From Nocardia flavorosea NBRC 108225 (GTDB taxonomy: Bacteria; Actinomycetota; Actinomycetes; Mycobacteriales; Mycobacteriaceae), in NCBI RefSeq assembly GCF_001613385.1, contig NZ_BDCG01000022.1, positions 1 through 64,000 of the forward strand: 64,000 nt of DNA, given 5' to 3'. The position numbers and the translations under genes were made by a program. A model generated the notes under the pieces. The model was not told the origin of the DNA. It was given only the letters and a program-made list of their open reading frames with translations, and made no database searches. Below are positions 33,455-42,381 of this stretch, piece after piece (within the stretch, counting starts at the first letter, position 1; each line of letters begins with the position of its first letter).

Positions 33455-34102
33455 GTGGCGAAGAAACGCAAGGTCGGCAATCTGCTGGCGCTGGCCGTCC
33501 TCGCGGTGATGCAGGACGAATCCATGCACCGGTACCAGATCGCCGCACGGCTGCGTGAGTACGGCAAAGACCAGGACATGGACATCAAATGGGGGTCGCT
33601 GTACACGGTCGTGCAGAACCTGGCGAAAGCCGGATTCCTCGAGGTGGTGGGCAGCGAACGCGACGGTGCCCGGCCCGAACGGGTGATCTATCGAATCACC
33701 GAAACCGGACGCGCCGAACTGGTGGACTGGACGCGGGAACTCCTCGCTGAACCGGAGCCCGAACGCGGCCGCTTCATCGCCGGCCTGTCGATCCTTGCCG
33801 TGCTGCCGCCCGACGAGGTGGCGGAGTTGCTGGGCCGTCGGCTGGCGGTTCTGCGAGAGCAGATCACGCAGGTGAAGAAGGACTTGTCCGATCTCGGCGC
33901 GAAGCTGCCGCGACTGTTTCTCATCGAAACCGAGTACGGGCTCGCCGTGCTGGAGGCCGAAGCCGAATGGACTCGCGCCCTGCGCGCCGAACTTCTCGAC
34001 GGCACCTTCCCCGGCCAGGAGGAATGGAAGTCATGGCACGGCCGCGGTGCCGTGGACACCGCGCGTGCCCGGAAATATGTGGAGGGAGCCGAACAGCCGT
34101 AG
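33455..34102 (+). CDS. PadR-family transcriptional regulator
   Basis: A 215-residue regulator. Residues about 8-90 form the winged helix typical of PadR: LLALAVLAVMQDESMHRYQIAARLREYG, KWGSLYTVVQNLAKAGFLEVV, YRITETGRAEL. The C-terminal half is helical, for dimerisation (Vir-like PadR_C). GTG start with AAGGAGG. The flavin monooxygenase gene 281 bases downstream on the same strand is the likely target, besides itself. Confidence 0.88.
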   Translation: MAKKRKVGNLLALAVLAVMQDESMHRYQIAARLREYGKDQDMDIKWGSLYTVVQNLAKAGFLEVVGSERDGARPERVIYRITETGRAELVDWTRELLAEPEPERGRFIAGLSILAVLPPDEVAELLGRRLAVLREQITQVKKDLSDLGAKLPRLFLIETEYGLAVLEAEAEWTRALRAELLDGTFPGQEEWKSWHGRGAVDTARARKYVEGAEQP

Positions 34103-34383
34103 ATCAGTGAACGACGAACGGTGAATCACACCGGCCCCGATGGTGGTGCGCCAACACCACCATCGGAACCGGATCACCGTCTCGGACCGTGCCCGCGCAG
34201 GCGCACACCCGGCCGCGAGTTTGGCAGAACACAGGATAACCGGGCGGGCGAGGCGCAGGGCGGTTCGCCGGACGAGTACCCCGGGCACGCCCGGTCCGAC
34301 GCACAACGGCGCGGAGGGGCGGCCCGTAGGACGCCGCCGCTGTGGCGACGTCACCGACTCTGCATCTCTCGAGGAGTAGTCCT

Positions 34384-35568
34384 GTGTCCAGAACAGAAAC
34401 AGCGCTGGTTATCGGCGGTGGAATCGCGGGGCCGGTCGCGGCCACCGCATTACGGAAAGCGGGGATCGATGCCCGCGTCTACGAGGCTTATCCCGGGCCG
34501 GCATTCACGATCGGCAGCGGCCTGGCCTTGGCGCCGAACGGTGTGGCCGCGCTGGATGTGATCGGCGCGGGCGACGCGGTCCGCGATATCGCCGTGCCGG
34601 TCCCCCGTATGTGCCTGTCGGTCGGCGGCAAACTGCTGCCCGCGCCCAGCCTCCCGGACCAGCCGCCGCTGCAGTTGGTCGATCGTGGTGAGCTGCACCG
34701 GGTATTGCACGAACGGGCAGTGGCGGCCGGTGTTCCGGTCGAATACGGAAAACGCCTGGTAGCGGCCGACCACACCGCTGCCGGCGTCACCGCACGATTC
34801 GCCGACGGCAGCACCGCCACCGCCGATGTGCTCGTCGGTGCCGACGGAATCCGGTCCACCGTGCGCCGCCTGATCGACCCTGCCGCTCCGGGCCCGGACT
34901 TCACCGGGATGCTGGGTTTCGGGGCCACGATCGAATGCGATATCGCGACCCCGGACGAAACGATCGTTTTCGCCTATGGAAAACGTGCCTACTACCTGTA
35001 CTGGCCCCTCGGTGACGGCCGCATCGGCTGGGGCGCGAATCTGCCGAGCGCGGAATATCTTTCGTTGACCGAGGCCCGCGCTACCGCGCCGGAGCGCTGG
35101 CTGGAGATCCTGCGCGACACCTACGGCGAGGATCATCCGGGCGGCCCGCTCGCCCGGGCAACCACTCCGGAACAACTGGAGGTCACCGGCGCACTGCACA
35201 TCATGCCGTCGGTGCCGCACTGGTACCGGGACCGCATGGTGTTGATCGGCGATGCCGTGCACGCTCCGTCCAACAGTTCCGGACAGGGTGCTTCGCTGGC
35301 GATCGAGAGCGCGATCCAGCTGGCTCGCTGCCTGCGCGACCTACCCGATCTAGAAACCGCCTTCGCCACCTATGAGCGGTTACGTCGCTCCCGGGTCGAA
35401 GGCGTGGCGGCGCGCGCCGCCAAAATCAACCACAGCAAGACTCCAGGACCTGTGGCGCGCACGTTGATGCAGCTGATCATGCCGATCATGGCCCGGACGA
35501 TGAACCCGGAGAAACTGGCCGGCACCGAGCAGCGGTACCGCATCGATTGGGCAGAAAAGGTGTTGTGA
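34384..35568 (+). CDS. FAD-dependent monooxygenase (PHBH/TetX-like)
   Basis: Flavoprotein hydroxylase of 394 residues. It has the Rossmann motif VIGGGIAGPVAATALRKAG, the DG motif VLVGADGIRSTVRR and the second FAD motif RMVLIGDAVHAPSNSSGQGAS. The family hydroxylates aromatics, antibiotics or polyketides using NAD(P)H and oxygen. Start at GTG 34384 with GAGGAG upstream. Substrate unknown. The nearby PadR suggests induction by a phenolic or drug-like ligand. Confidence 0.88.
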   Translation: MSRTETALVIGGGIAGPVAATALRKAGIDARVYEAYPGPAFTIGSGLALAPNGVAALDVIGAGDAVRDIAVPVPRMCLSVGGKLLPAPSLPDQPPLQLVDRGELHRVLHERAVAAGVPVEYGKRLVAADHTAAGVTARFADGSTATADVLVGADGIRSTVRRLIDPAAPGPDFTGMLGFGATIECDIATPDETIVFAYGKRAYYLYWPLGDGRIGWGANLPSAEYLSLTEARATAPERWLEILRDTYGEDHPGGPLARATTPEQLEVTGALHIMPSVPHWYRDRMVLIGDAVHAPSNSSGQGASLAIESAIQLARCLRDLPDLETAFATYERLRRSRVEGVAARAAKINHSKTPGPVARTLMQLIMPIMARTMNPEKLAGTEQRYRIDWAEKVL

Positions 35569-35657
35569 TCACGTACACCGCAGGAAATTGTCCGTGCCCC
35601 GCAGATCGCAGCGGCACGTAATATCGTCCGCAATACGCTGCGGATTCGGGAGATATC

Positions 35658-36014
35658 GTGCTGTTGCTGATAATCGCCGGCGGCACTGCCTGGCTGGGGT
35701 GCGTTGTCCTGGACAACTTCGGGCTGACCTGGAGCCTGCCGCTTTTCTGGATCTCCGCGATGCTGGTGGTGGTGACGATTGCAAGCCGGTTACCACGCGG
35801 TCGTGCGTCTCGGCGTGCCGGGAAGCGGTCGATGGCCGCGGGTGGCGCCGGTACAGGTGCCTGGTTCCTCGGCGATTTCGGTGCCGGCGATGGCTCCGAC
35901 GCAGACGGGGGCAGCAACTGTGGCGGCGGGGGCAGCGGCTGTGGCGGAGGCGGTAGCGGCTGTGGCGGAGGCGGAGGTGGTGGCGGCGGTGGCGGCGGTG
36001 GCGGAGGCGAATGA
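35658..36014 (+). CDS. Small membrane protein with Gly/Cys-rich tail
   Basis: A 118-residue protein starting at GTG. Two hydrophobic helices (LLLIIAGGTAWLGCVVL and LPLFWISAMLVVVTIA) are followed by an Arg-rich stop-transfer stretch, a short linker and a C-terminal third made of C/S-G-G-G-G repeats (SGCGGGGSGCGGGG) ending in about 15 glycines and Glu. TIGR04222-type actinobacterial membrane proteins end in similar Gly-rich tails, but the rest is not recognised. Function unknown. Its last codons form the left arm of a terminator. Confidence 0.6.
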   Translation: MLLLIIAGGTAWLGCVVLDNFGLTWSLPLFWISAMLVVVTIASRLPRGRASRRAGKRSMAAGGAGTGAWFLGDFGAGDGSDADGGSNCGGGGSGCGGGGSGCGGGGGGGGGGGGGGGE

Positions 36015-36025
36015 CCTCCGCCACC
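35997..36025. terminator. Stem-loop formed by the end of the Gly-rich gene
   Basis: GGTGGCGGAGG at 35997-36007 pairs perfectly with CCTCCGCCACC at 36015-36025 around seven bases that contain the stop codon. It lies at a convergent junction and can serve both directions. Confidence 0.65.
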
Positions 36026-36031
36026 GGGATC

Positions 36032-36256
36032 TCATGACTCGAAGGGGACGGTGTTGCCCGCGGCGTCGCGGGTTCCGGTCACCTGCGCGATCGCGTCCGC
36101 CAGTTCGGCGCAGGACTTCCAGGTGCGCGGGGTGGTGTCATCGAGATTGCCGATCGTGTACCACTGTTCGGTTTCCCGGTAGCGGACCAGGCCGTATCCG
36201 CCGGGATCGAGGGTGATATCCAGGGCACCGGATATCGTCCCGGCTTCCCGGGTCAT
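36032..36256 (-). CDS. Small hypothetical protein downstream of the HNH nuclease
   Basis: A 74-residue cytosolic protein from ATG 36256 (a TTG 21 bases upstream is possible): LDPGGYGLVRYRETEQWYTIGN, TWKSCAELADAIAQVTG. No family recognised. It has the size and acidic, mixed alpha/beta look of immunity or regulator proteins and is encoded 35 bases after the secreted nuclease on the same strand. A protective role is conjecture. Confidence 0.5.
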   Translation of the reverse strand: MTREAGTISGALDITLDPGGYGLVRYRETEQWYTIGNLDDTTPRTWKSCAELADAIAQVTGTRDAAGNTVPFES

Positions 36257-36291
36257 GACCGATGTCTTACTCGGCAACTCGATGACTTCGG

Positions 36292-37077
36292 CTATTTGAA
36301 CTCACCTCGTTTTATGCAGTCGTCCACGGCGGTACGCAGTGCGGTCTGCTCGTCCTTATCGACGCTCAGTCCGTACTTTAGCTTGACCTGCACGTAGTGC
36401 GAGATATATCCGCACCGGAAACTTCCCGGCGGCAGATAGTCGGCCGGATCCTGATCGCCCTTGGAGCGGTTCGCGGAGGGGTCGGAGGCGATGAGATTCT
36501 GTGCGTCGTTGGCGATGCGGCGCCGGGTATCGGTGTCCATGCTCTTGGCGCCGGAGCGCCAGGCTTCGGCGAGCGGGACGATATGTTCGGCGTCGACACC
36601 GGAGGATTCGGTGATGAACTTGTACGGCTTCAGTTTTCCGGTCTTGGCGTCCATGACGCCGTAGGTGTCCTGCCAGCCGCCGCCCTTGCCGATTTTCAGA
36701 TCGCAGGTCTTGGGATCGAGGGTTACCTCGCCGGTGGCGTCGCGCAGCATCATCACCTCGCGGGTGGTGCATTTGCTGTACTGGGCGAATTCGGGGCCGA
36801 AACCGTGTTCGGCGGCGTTGTCGTCCCAGTGTGGGAACTTTTCCCGGCTGTAGCCGGTCATGGCGGCCTCGGTCGCGACCGGGAGGCGGTCCAATGCGGA
36901 CTGTACGTCGGCGGCCGCGGCGCTCGGGGCGTCCGCCGCATCGGCGGACGGATCGGTTGTGCTGCTGCGTCCTTCGAGGAAGTAGCCGCCGGCCAAAACA
37001 ATCACGATCAGGATCGGTACCGCGACGGCCGCGAATTTGCGTACCGGGGCGGGTAGTGCGGACAGCAGCGAATTCAC
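36292..37077 (-). CDS. Secreted or membrane-anchored HNH nuclease (DUF1524/GmrSD C-like)
   Basis: A 261-residue protein. An N-terminal hydrophobic helix (residues about 15-33, VAVPILIVIVLAGGYFL) anchors or exports it, followed by an Ala/Asp-rich linker. The nuclease core has DAEHIVPLAEAW (His-Ile-Val-Pro-Leu metal motif), NDAQNLIASDPSANRSKGDQDP and a C-terminal CGYISHYVQVK. Cysteines at SKCTTRE, KTCDLK and FRCGY could form disulfides, which suits an extracellular enzyme. GTG start with GGAGGTGG upstream. It probably degrades external DNA for nutrients or competition. Confidence 0.82.
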   Translation of the reverse strand: MNSLLSALPAPVRKFAAVAVPILIVIVLAGGYFLEGRSSTTDPSADAADAPSAAAADVQSALDRLPVATEAAMTGYSREKFPHWDDNAAEHGFGPEFAQYSKCTTREVMMLRDATGEVTLDPKTCDLKIGKGGGWQDTYGVMDAKTGKLKPYKFITESSGVDAEHIVPLAEAWRSGAKSMDTDTRRRIANDAQNLIASDPSANRSKGDQDPADYLPPGSFRCGYISHYVQVKLKYGLSVDKDEQTALRTAVDDCIKRGEFK

Positions 37078-37257
37078 CGCGCCACCTCCGCGAATCGGTC
37101 GCCGATGGGCGAAACGCCCGATTGCTCATATCTTGTGGGCTTCAACGAAATTCCTTGCCGAGGTGCCGGGATGTGCCGAGCGTCAAGCTACCGCCTCGCC
37201 CAGTTAACCCGAAGCTACTCTCCGGTGTGAGATTCGGCATAGTGCGCCCACGGAACC
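37078..37257. other. Gap between the HNH nuclease start and the phoU terminator
   Basis: Holds the nuclease promoter. No gene seen. Confidence 0.4.
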
Positions 37258-37293
37258 ACCCCCGAGTCGCCGTGCCGGCGCCGACTCGGGGGT
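37258..37293 (-). terminator. Strong stem-loop downstream of phoU
   Basis: ACCCCCGAGTCG at 37258-37269 pairs with CGACTCGGGGGT at 37282-37293, loop 12 bases. It is about 280 bases past phoU. Confidence 0.6.
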
Positions 37294-37573
37294 GGGACCT
37301 GCCACGAACGAGGGCTTGCGTTCCGGTGCGATTCGCGGCCCGATTGTCCGGACCGGGTACCGCGCCGCCGCCGCGGGGCTTGATGAGGGGGAGCCCCGTG
37401 GTCGCCGGTGCACCGGATGCACTCGTCGTGACGTCTGTGGGCCGGAATGTTTCCGGCTGTTCGGTGGTGTGGTGAACAATTCACCGAAGGCTGGCGGGTA
37501 CCGGCCGACGGTTCGTGAAAAGCATAGGGAATTCCCAAGTTTGGGAGTGCACCGGGGTGGGTTACCGCTCGGT
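37294..37573. other. Intergenic stretch after phoU
   Basis: About 280 bases with no credible gene. Frames lack family resemblance. A longer phoU 3' untranslated region is possible. Confidence 0.4.
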
Positions 37574-38242
37574 TCAGCTCGCCTCCTCTTCCTCGTCGGC
37601 GACGATCTGGGCGGTCGGCGGGATACCGGTATCGAGGAAATGGATCAATCGCGCTATCCGATCGGTGTGCTCGAGGCTGCCCGCGAGCCGATGCCCGACC
37701 AGCGCGAGTGCGATGGCGGTATCGGTCGAATCGCCGCTGTCCGACAGTGCGGTGTGCAGTTTCTGGTTCAGTGCCCGCATGGTCGCCGGCGCGTCCTCGT
37801 CGGTGGCGCTGCGCCGGCCGGTGGTCACCGCGCGCTCGGCGCGTTCGGTGGCCGCGGCGGCGAGTTCGGCCATGGCACCGAGCGGGTCGAGAATCGGTGT
37901 GGCGGCGACAGGTTCGGGATGGCTCCGGTATACCTGATCGGCGACTCCGCTGAAGAGGTGGCCGATTCGCGACAGTTCACCGGCGATCTGGATGGCGGTG
38001 ACGACGTGGCGTAGATCGCGCGCCACCGGTGCCTGGAGTGCCAGTAGGACGACGGTGCGGGCTTCGCAGGCGCCGTACATGGCCTGTAGTCGTTCGTCGA
38101 GGGCGAAGACCTCGTAGGTCGCGGTGAGATCGGCCCCGGCGAGAGCGTCGGTCATACGTTCGGCCGCCTCGTGGGTGATGCGGCACATCTGTGTCAGATC
38201 CGCGGTCAACGCGACGAGCTCGTTGGTGAACTGAGTTCGCAC
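37574..38242 (-). CDS. phoU: PhoU-family phosphate signalling regulator
   Basis: Helical protein of 222 residues with two PhoU repeats: RTQFTNELVALTADLTQMC, ALQAPVARDLRHVVTAIQIAGELSRIGHLFSGVA, and a second repeat with LVGHRLAGSLEHTDRIARLIHFLDTG. PhoU links the PstSCAB transporter to the PhoR kinase. No pst genes are nearby, so this is a stand-alone copy. GTG at 38242 chosen because family homology begins with RTQF. An ATG 18 bases upstream is possible. Confidence 0.85.
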   Translation of the reverse strand: MRTQFTNELVALTADLTQMCRITHEAAERMTDALAGADLTATYEVFALDERLQAMYGACEARTVVLLALQAPVARDLRHVVTAIQIAGELSRIGHLFSGVADQVYRSHPEPVAATPILDPLGAMAELAAAATERAERAVTTGRRSATDEDAPATMRALNQKLHTALSDSGDSTDTAIALALVGHRLAGSLEHTDRIARLIHFLDTGIPPTAQIVADEEEEAS

Positions 38243-38606
38243 GGGGGAATTGTCGCCCATTGTGTGCGTATCGGTCGAATGTTCCGCTCAATCTGTGCTC
38301 CGGGCTGGCCCGGCGGTGCTTGCGCAGCAAACGGTTCATGTCCGTGATCGCCCGAGTTTGCAGGGTGTAAATTTGGTAGAACCTGTTCTCATTTACTTAG
38401 CTACACCGAGTGGTGTGTCGCACAATCGGTTACCCGCAATGCAGGGCGATCTTTTTCCGTGGCCACTGTCACACTGCCGCAAATTTGTTTGTCACCTCCA
38501 GTAACGATTAGCTTGCTCTCCATTGGCATCGATGCCGGACCGGAGAGATTGAACGCATGAACTTCGCAACATTGCGTGCCCCCGTGGCGGTAGACGGATC
38601 TCGGCG
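38243..38606 (+). other. Divergent control region, phoU and the mce operon
   Basis: A 364-base gap, A/T-richer in 38367-38410. It holds a KstR-like palindrome at 38377-38390 and must carry promoters for both directions. No gene seen. Confidence 0.5.
38377..38390 (+). promoter_or_regulatory. KstR-like palindrome upstream of the mce operon
   Basis: TAGAACCTGTTCTC matches the KstR consensus TnnAACnnGTTnnA at all but the last position. KstR is the cholesterol-responsive TetR repressor of mycobacteria and rhodococci and controls mce4. The site lies 217 bases before yrbEA. Confidence 0.5.
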
Positions 38607-39503
38607 ATGACTCCCGAGAGCCATCCCGCGGCGACCGATACGGGCCGTCCCTCCGGCTCCACCGGGCCGCAAACCACCCGCCGCACCGACAGTGCGCGCG
38701 AAATCGTCGGCAAAAATTTCTCGGGCACGATCGTCTCCTCGGTACGGACCTTCGGCCGCGGCGTCGGAATGGCCCGGGAATCGGTCGGCGGCGCTGTTTC
38801 GGATCTGGCCCGGGGCCGCTTCCAGTGGCAGGAAATGCTGGTACAGGCGTGGCGACTGGTGACGGTCACCGCATTCCCGGCCATCCTGATGGCGGTGCCG
38901 TTCGGCGTGATCGTTTCGGTCCAGGTCGGCAATCTGATCCACAATCTCGGTGCCGATTCGCTGATCGGTGCCACGGGTGGACTCGGGGTGATCAAACAGG
39001 GCGCGCCCCTGGCCACCGGCTTCCTCCTCGGCGGTGCCGGGGCCGCGGCGATCGCGGCCGATCTCGGCGCCCGCACGATCCGCGAGGAGATCGACGCACT
39101 GAACACCATGGGGATCAGCCCCGTGCACCGGCTGGTGATCCCGCGCATGGTCGCGATGTTGCTGGTCGCGCCGCTGCTGAACATTCTGGTGATCTTCGTC
39201 GGCATCGTCGCCGGCTATCTGGTGGCGATCGGTGGGCAGGGGGTGACGCCCGGCTCGTACTGGGCCGCGTTCGGATCGTTCACCACCGCCGCCGATGTAT
39301 GGGTGTCACTGCTCAAGGCGGTGATCTTCGGTTTCCTCGTGGTGGTTATCGCCTGCCAGCGCGGTCTGGAGGCCAAGGGCGGGCCGCGCGGGGTCGCCGA
39401 CGCGGTCAACGCCGCAGTGGTGCTCTCCATTGTCGCGATCGTGATCGTCAATCTGGTCATGACCCAGGTGACCACCATGTTCCTGCCCACCAGGCTGGCG
39501 TGA
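38607..39503 (+). CDS. yrbEA: YrbE/MlaE-type permease subunit A of the mce operon
   Basis: Membrane permease of 298 residues, one of two that form the inner-membrane channel of an Mce lipid importer. A hydrophilic N-terminal extension of about 40 residues precedes the MlaE domain. The domain has LMAVPFGVIVSVQVGNLIHNLG, the cytoplasmic EExDA-like motif DLGARTIREEIDALNTMGI, and a C-terminal CQRGLEAKGGPRGVADAVN. Its sequence is closer to Mce1/streptomycete-type YrbE than to YrbE4A. Its stop shares a base with the next ATG (TGATG). Confidence 0.92.
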   Translation: MTPESHPAATDTGRPSGSTGPQTTRRTDSAREIVGKNFSGTIVSSVRTFGRGVGMARESVGGAVSDLARGRFQWQEMLVQAWRLVTVTAFPAILMAVPFGVIVSVQVGNLIHNLGADSLIGATGGLGVIKQGAPLATGFLLGGAGAAAIAADLGARTIREEIDALNTMGISPVHRLVIPRMVAMLLVAPLLNILVIFVGIVAGYLVAIGGQGVTPGSYWAAFGSFTTAADVWVSLLKAVIFGFLVVVIACQRGLEAKGGPRGVADAVNAAVVLSIVAIVIVNLVMTQVTTMFLPTRLA

Positions 39504-40369
39504 TGGCGGCGACCTCGTACGCCCCGAAGGGACTCGGATTCCTCGCGCGCTACTTCCGCCGCGGCAGCCGGATCCTGGGCGCGGTGGATTCGCTGGGATT
39601 CGCCGTCGTGTTCTGCTGGCAGGTGCTGTCCTCGATTCCGCTGGCACTGCGTCGCTACCGCGGCGAAACCCTGCGGATCATCACGAATATGACGTGGGGG
39701 CGTGGTTCGGTCATCGTCGGCGGCGGCACCGTACCCATGATGATCGTGCTGGGACTGGTGATCGGCGCGTCCATCGGAGTCGAATCGTTCGCCACGCTGG
39801 ACATGCTCGGGATGGGACCGGTCACCGGGATCGTGTCCGCCTTCGCGACCACCCGTGAACTGGCGCCGATCGCGGCCGCGGTGGGTTTCGCCGCGCAGGC
39901 CGGCTGCCGGATCACCGCGGAGATCGGGTCGATGCGGATCTCCGAAGAGATCGATGCGATCGAGGCGCTGGGCCTGCGGTCGGTGCCGTTCGTGGTGACC
40001 ACCCGGGTGATCGCCGGCGCCATCGCCATCGTGCCCACCTTCCTGATCGCGCTGATCGGCTCCTACTTCGCCTGCCGCGGCCTGATCACGCTGGTTCACG
40101 GACAGTCCGCCGGCGTCTACGACCACTACTTCTTCCAGTTCATCGCGGGGTTCGACATCATCGCGGCCACGGTGAAGGTCGCGGTATTCGGCATCGTGGT
40201 GATCTGCGTGCACAGCTATTACGGATTCTTCGCCACCGGCGGACCCGAAGGTGTCGGTATCGCCTCGGGCCGGGCGGTACGTGCCAGTTTCGTCGCCATC
40301 ATCGCCCTCGACATGGTCCTGACGATCGTGCTGTGGGGATTCAACTCGGCGATCAGCTTCACGGGATAG
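39503..40369 (+). CDS. yrbEB: YrbE/MlaE-type permease subunit B of the mce operon
   Basis: Second permease, 288 residues: MAATSYAPKGLGFL, then five to six transmembrane helices with GLVIGASIGVESFATLDMLG, the AEIGSMRISEEIDAIEALG coupling motif and FATGGPEGVGIASGRAVR. It pairs with YrbEA under an MceG/Mkl-type ATPase, which is not encoded in this window. Translation coupled to yrbEA, and mceA follows after six bases. Confidence 0.93.
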   Translation: MAATSYAPKGLGFLARYFRRGSRILGAVDSLGFAVVFCWQVLSSIPLALRRYRGETLRIITNMTWGRGSVIVGGGTVPMMIVLGLVIGASIGVESFATLDMLGMGPVTGIVSAFATTRELAPIAAAVGFAAQAGCRITAEIGSMRISEEIDAIEALGLRSVPFVVTTRVIAGAIAIVPTFLIALIGSYFACRGLITLVHGQSAGVYDHYFFQFIAGFDIIAATVKVAVFGIVVICVHSYYGFFATGGPEGVGIASGRAVRASFVAIIALDMVLTIVLWGFNSAISFTG

Positions 40370-40375
40370 GGACAG

Positions 40376-41380
40376 ATGCCGAAGTACGGAATGCCCGGGG
40401 TCGCCGCCGGTCCGCGTAGTGCGCGGCGGGTCGGCGTACTGGTCGTCGCAGTGCTCACGGTGGTCACCCTCGCGGGGTACGGCTACCGGTCGATCACCTC
40501 GGACGACGGGCTGCGGGTGGCGTTGCGCACCGAGCAGATCGGTGACGGTGTGGTCGCCGGAACGCTGGTGCGGGTGGACGGCGTGCAGGTCGGGGAGGTT
40601 ACCGATATCGCGCCGGCGGGTCGCGGCACCCAGCAGATCAGTCTGTCCCTCGACGAGAACCGGTTGCACGGGATCGACGACAGCATGACGGTGGATTACG
40701 CACCGGCCAACCTCTTCGGAATCAGCGAGATCGAGCTGAGGCCCGGGTCCGGCGGCGTGCCGCTGCGTTCCGGTGCGGTGGTGGATCTGACGGGCCCGCG
40801 AGCCGCCGATGTATACGACGCCACCATGGGCGCGCTGCTGCGCAGTATGTCGCAGACCAGCGCCACCGTGTTCACCGCCGATATGGCCCGGGTGATCTCC
40901 CAGGCCGCCGCGGACGTCAAGGCGTTCACGCCGCTGGCCGAGGCGCTGATCACGGCCGGGCGGGTGATCGCCGAACACCAGTCGATGCCGGCGAACGAGC
41001 TGGTGGGGCAGTTGGGGCCGGCGTTCCAGGGCGGCGGGCAGTTCGCCGGCGCCACCATCGAGGTACTGGACCAGATCGTGGATATCGATGTGCTGCGCAC
41101 GAACCGTCCCGATTTCGACGCCGGAGTGAAGGCGCTGACCGGCGATCTCCTGCCCGCCCTGACCGGCACGATGAACAGCGCGAGCCAACTGTCCGGATAC
41201 ACCGATATGCTCGCGCCCACCCTGAACCTGCTGGCCTTGGCCGTGCCGGACCCGCAGCAGTCGGCCGCCGATCTGCGCACCCTGCTCACCCGGCTGGGGG
41301 TCGCGTTCAAGGAGGGGCCCGACGGGCCGGTGCTCGATCTCGAGGTCGAAGTGAACGGAGCCGGGGGAGGCCAGCGATGA
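40376..41380 (+). CDS. mceA: MCE-family protein MceA
   Basis: A 334-residue periplasm/envelope-facing protein. A membrane anchor at about residues 19-34 (VGVLVVAVLTVVTLAGYGY) is followed by the MlaD/MCE domain (about 38-115; GTLVRVDGVQVGEVTDI, APANLFGISEIEL) and a helical Cter1 region thought to form the lipid tunnel. First of six Mce subunits. The stop overlaps the mceB start. Confidence 0.92.
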   Translation: MPKYGMPGVAAGPRSARRVGVLVVAVLTVVTLAGYGYRSITSDDGLRVALRTEQIGDGVVAGTLVRVDGVQVGEVTDIAPAGRGTQQISLSLDENRLHGIDDSMTVDYAPANLFGISEIELRPGSGGVPLRSGAVVDLTGPRAADVYDATMGALLRSMSQTSATVFTADMARVISQAAADVKAFTPLAEALITAGRVIAEHQSMPANELVGQLGPAFQGGGQFAGATIEVLDQIVDIDVLRTNRPDFDAGVKALTGDLLPALTGTMNSASQLSGYTDMLAPTLNLLALAVPDPQQSAADLRTLLTRLGVAFKEGPDGPVLDLEVEVNGAGGGQR

Positions 41381-42381
41381 CCGCGCGGCGCGCCGCCTGG
41401 CGGCTGGCCCTGTTCGCCGGTGTGATGGCGCTGGTGCTGGCCCTGGTGATCGGGGCCATCAAACGGCCGGTGGACGGCGAAACCGACACCCATCATGCAC
41501 TGTTCACCGATGCCAACGGTGTGAAAACCGGTGACGATGTGCGGATGTTCGGTGTGCAGGTCGGCAAGGTCGAGGCCGTCACCCTCGACGGCGACCGGGC
41601 GAAGGTCCGGCTCACCGTCACCACCGACACCCCGGTCTACGACAACAGCATCCTGGCCATCCGCTACCAGAATCTCACCGGCCAGCGCTATATCGATCTG
41701 CAGCAGCAGCCGAACCCGGGGGTCCGGCTCGCCGACGGTACGGATATCGGGCCGCAGCAGACCATTCCGTCGTTCGATGTGACCAGCCTGTTCAACGGTC
41801 TGCAACCGGTACTGGCGACCCTGTCGCCCGAGGCGATCAACCAGTTCACCGAGAGCATGCTCGCGGTGATCGAGGGCGACGGCGCCGGAATCGGCCCGGC
41901 GCTCGACGCCATCGGCACACTCAGCGAATACGTCGAAGACCGCCAGCATCTCATCGGAACCCTGGTGCGCAATATGTCCGACCTCGCCGAACGGGTGGGC
42001 GGCAGGCTATACCACCTGGTGCCGCTGCTGGCCCGGCTCACCGATATCTTCGAGGCGCTCCAGCGCAATGTCGGTGGGCTCGCGGATTTCGCGATGAGCG
42101 CGCCGTCGGTCCTGGAACCGGTGGATCGCCTGCTGGCCGCGGTGGGCCTGAGCCCGGAGATGGGCCCCGATATCGATGCGATGATCCGCAACCTGTTCCC
42201 GGATCCGCAGCAGGCTCTCGACACGTTCGGCCGGATGCCCGGGTTACTGGCCGCGGTGGATACCGCGTTCCCGCGGACCCCGTCCGGTTTCCGGCCGGAC
42301 TGCAGTAAGGGCGAAGCCGAGGTACCGGCCCCGGTGCGGATCTTGATCGGCGGGCAGCAGGTGGCGATATGCAACGGATGA
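41377..42381 (+). CDS. mceB: MCE-family protein MceB
   Basis: A 334-residue envelope protein: anchor helix (WRLALFAGVMALVLALVIGAI), MCE domain with ANGVKTGDDVRMFGVQVGKV and RYQNLTGQRYIDL, helical remainder, and a short C-terminus with two cysteines (FRPDCS, VAICNG) that may form a disulfide, as in other MceB proteins. ATGA overlap with mceA; the 3' end overlaps mceC by 13 bases. Confidence 0.92.
   Translation: MTARRAAWRLALFAGVMALVLALVIGAIKRPVDGETDTHHALFTDANGVKTGDDVRMFGVQVGKVEAVTLDGDRAKVRLTVTTDTPVYDNSILAIRYQNLTGQRYIDLQQQPNPGVRLADGTDIGPQQTIPSFDVTSLFNGLQPVLATLSPEAINQFTESMLAVIEGDGAGIGPALDAIGTLSEYVEDRQHLIGTLVRNMSDLAERVGGRLYHLVPLLARLTDIFEALQRNVGGLADFAMSAPSVLEPVDRLLAAVGLSPEMGPDIDAMIRNLFPDPQQALDTFGRMPGLLAAVDTAFPRTPSGFRPDCSKGEAEVPAPVRILIGGQQVAICNG

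Noticed and set aside
39215..41188. A 657-codon minus-strand frame in the mce operon
   Set aside because: His/Arg/Asp-rich shadow of yrbEB and mceA; no start signal and no homology.
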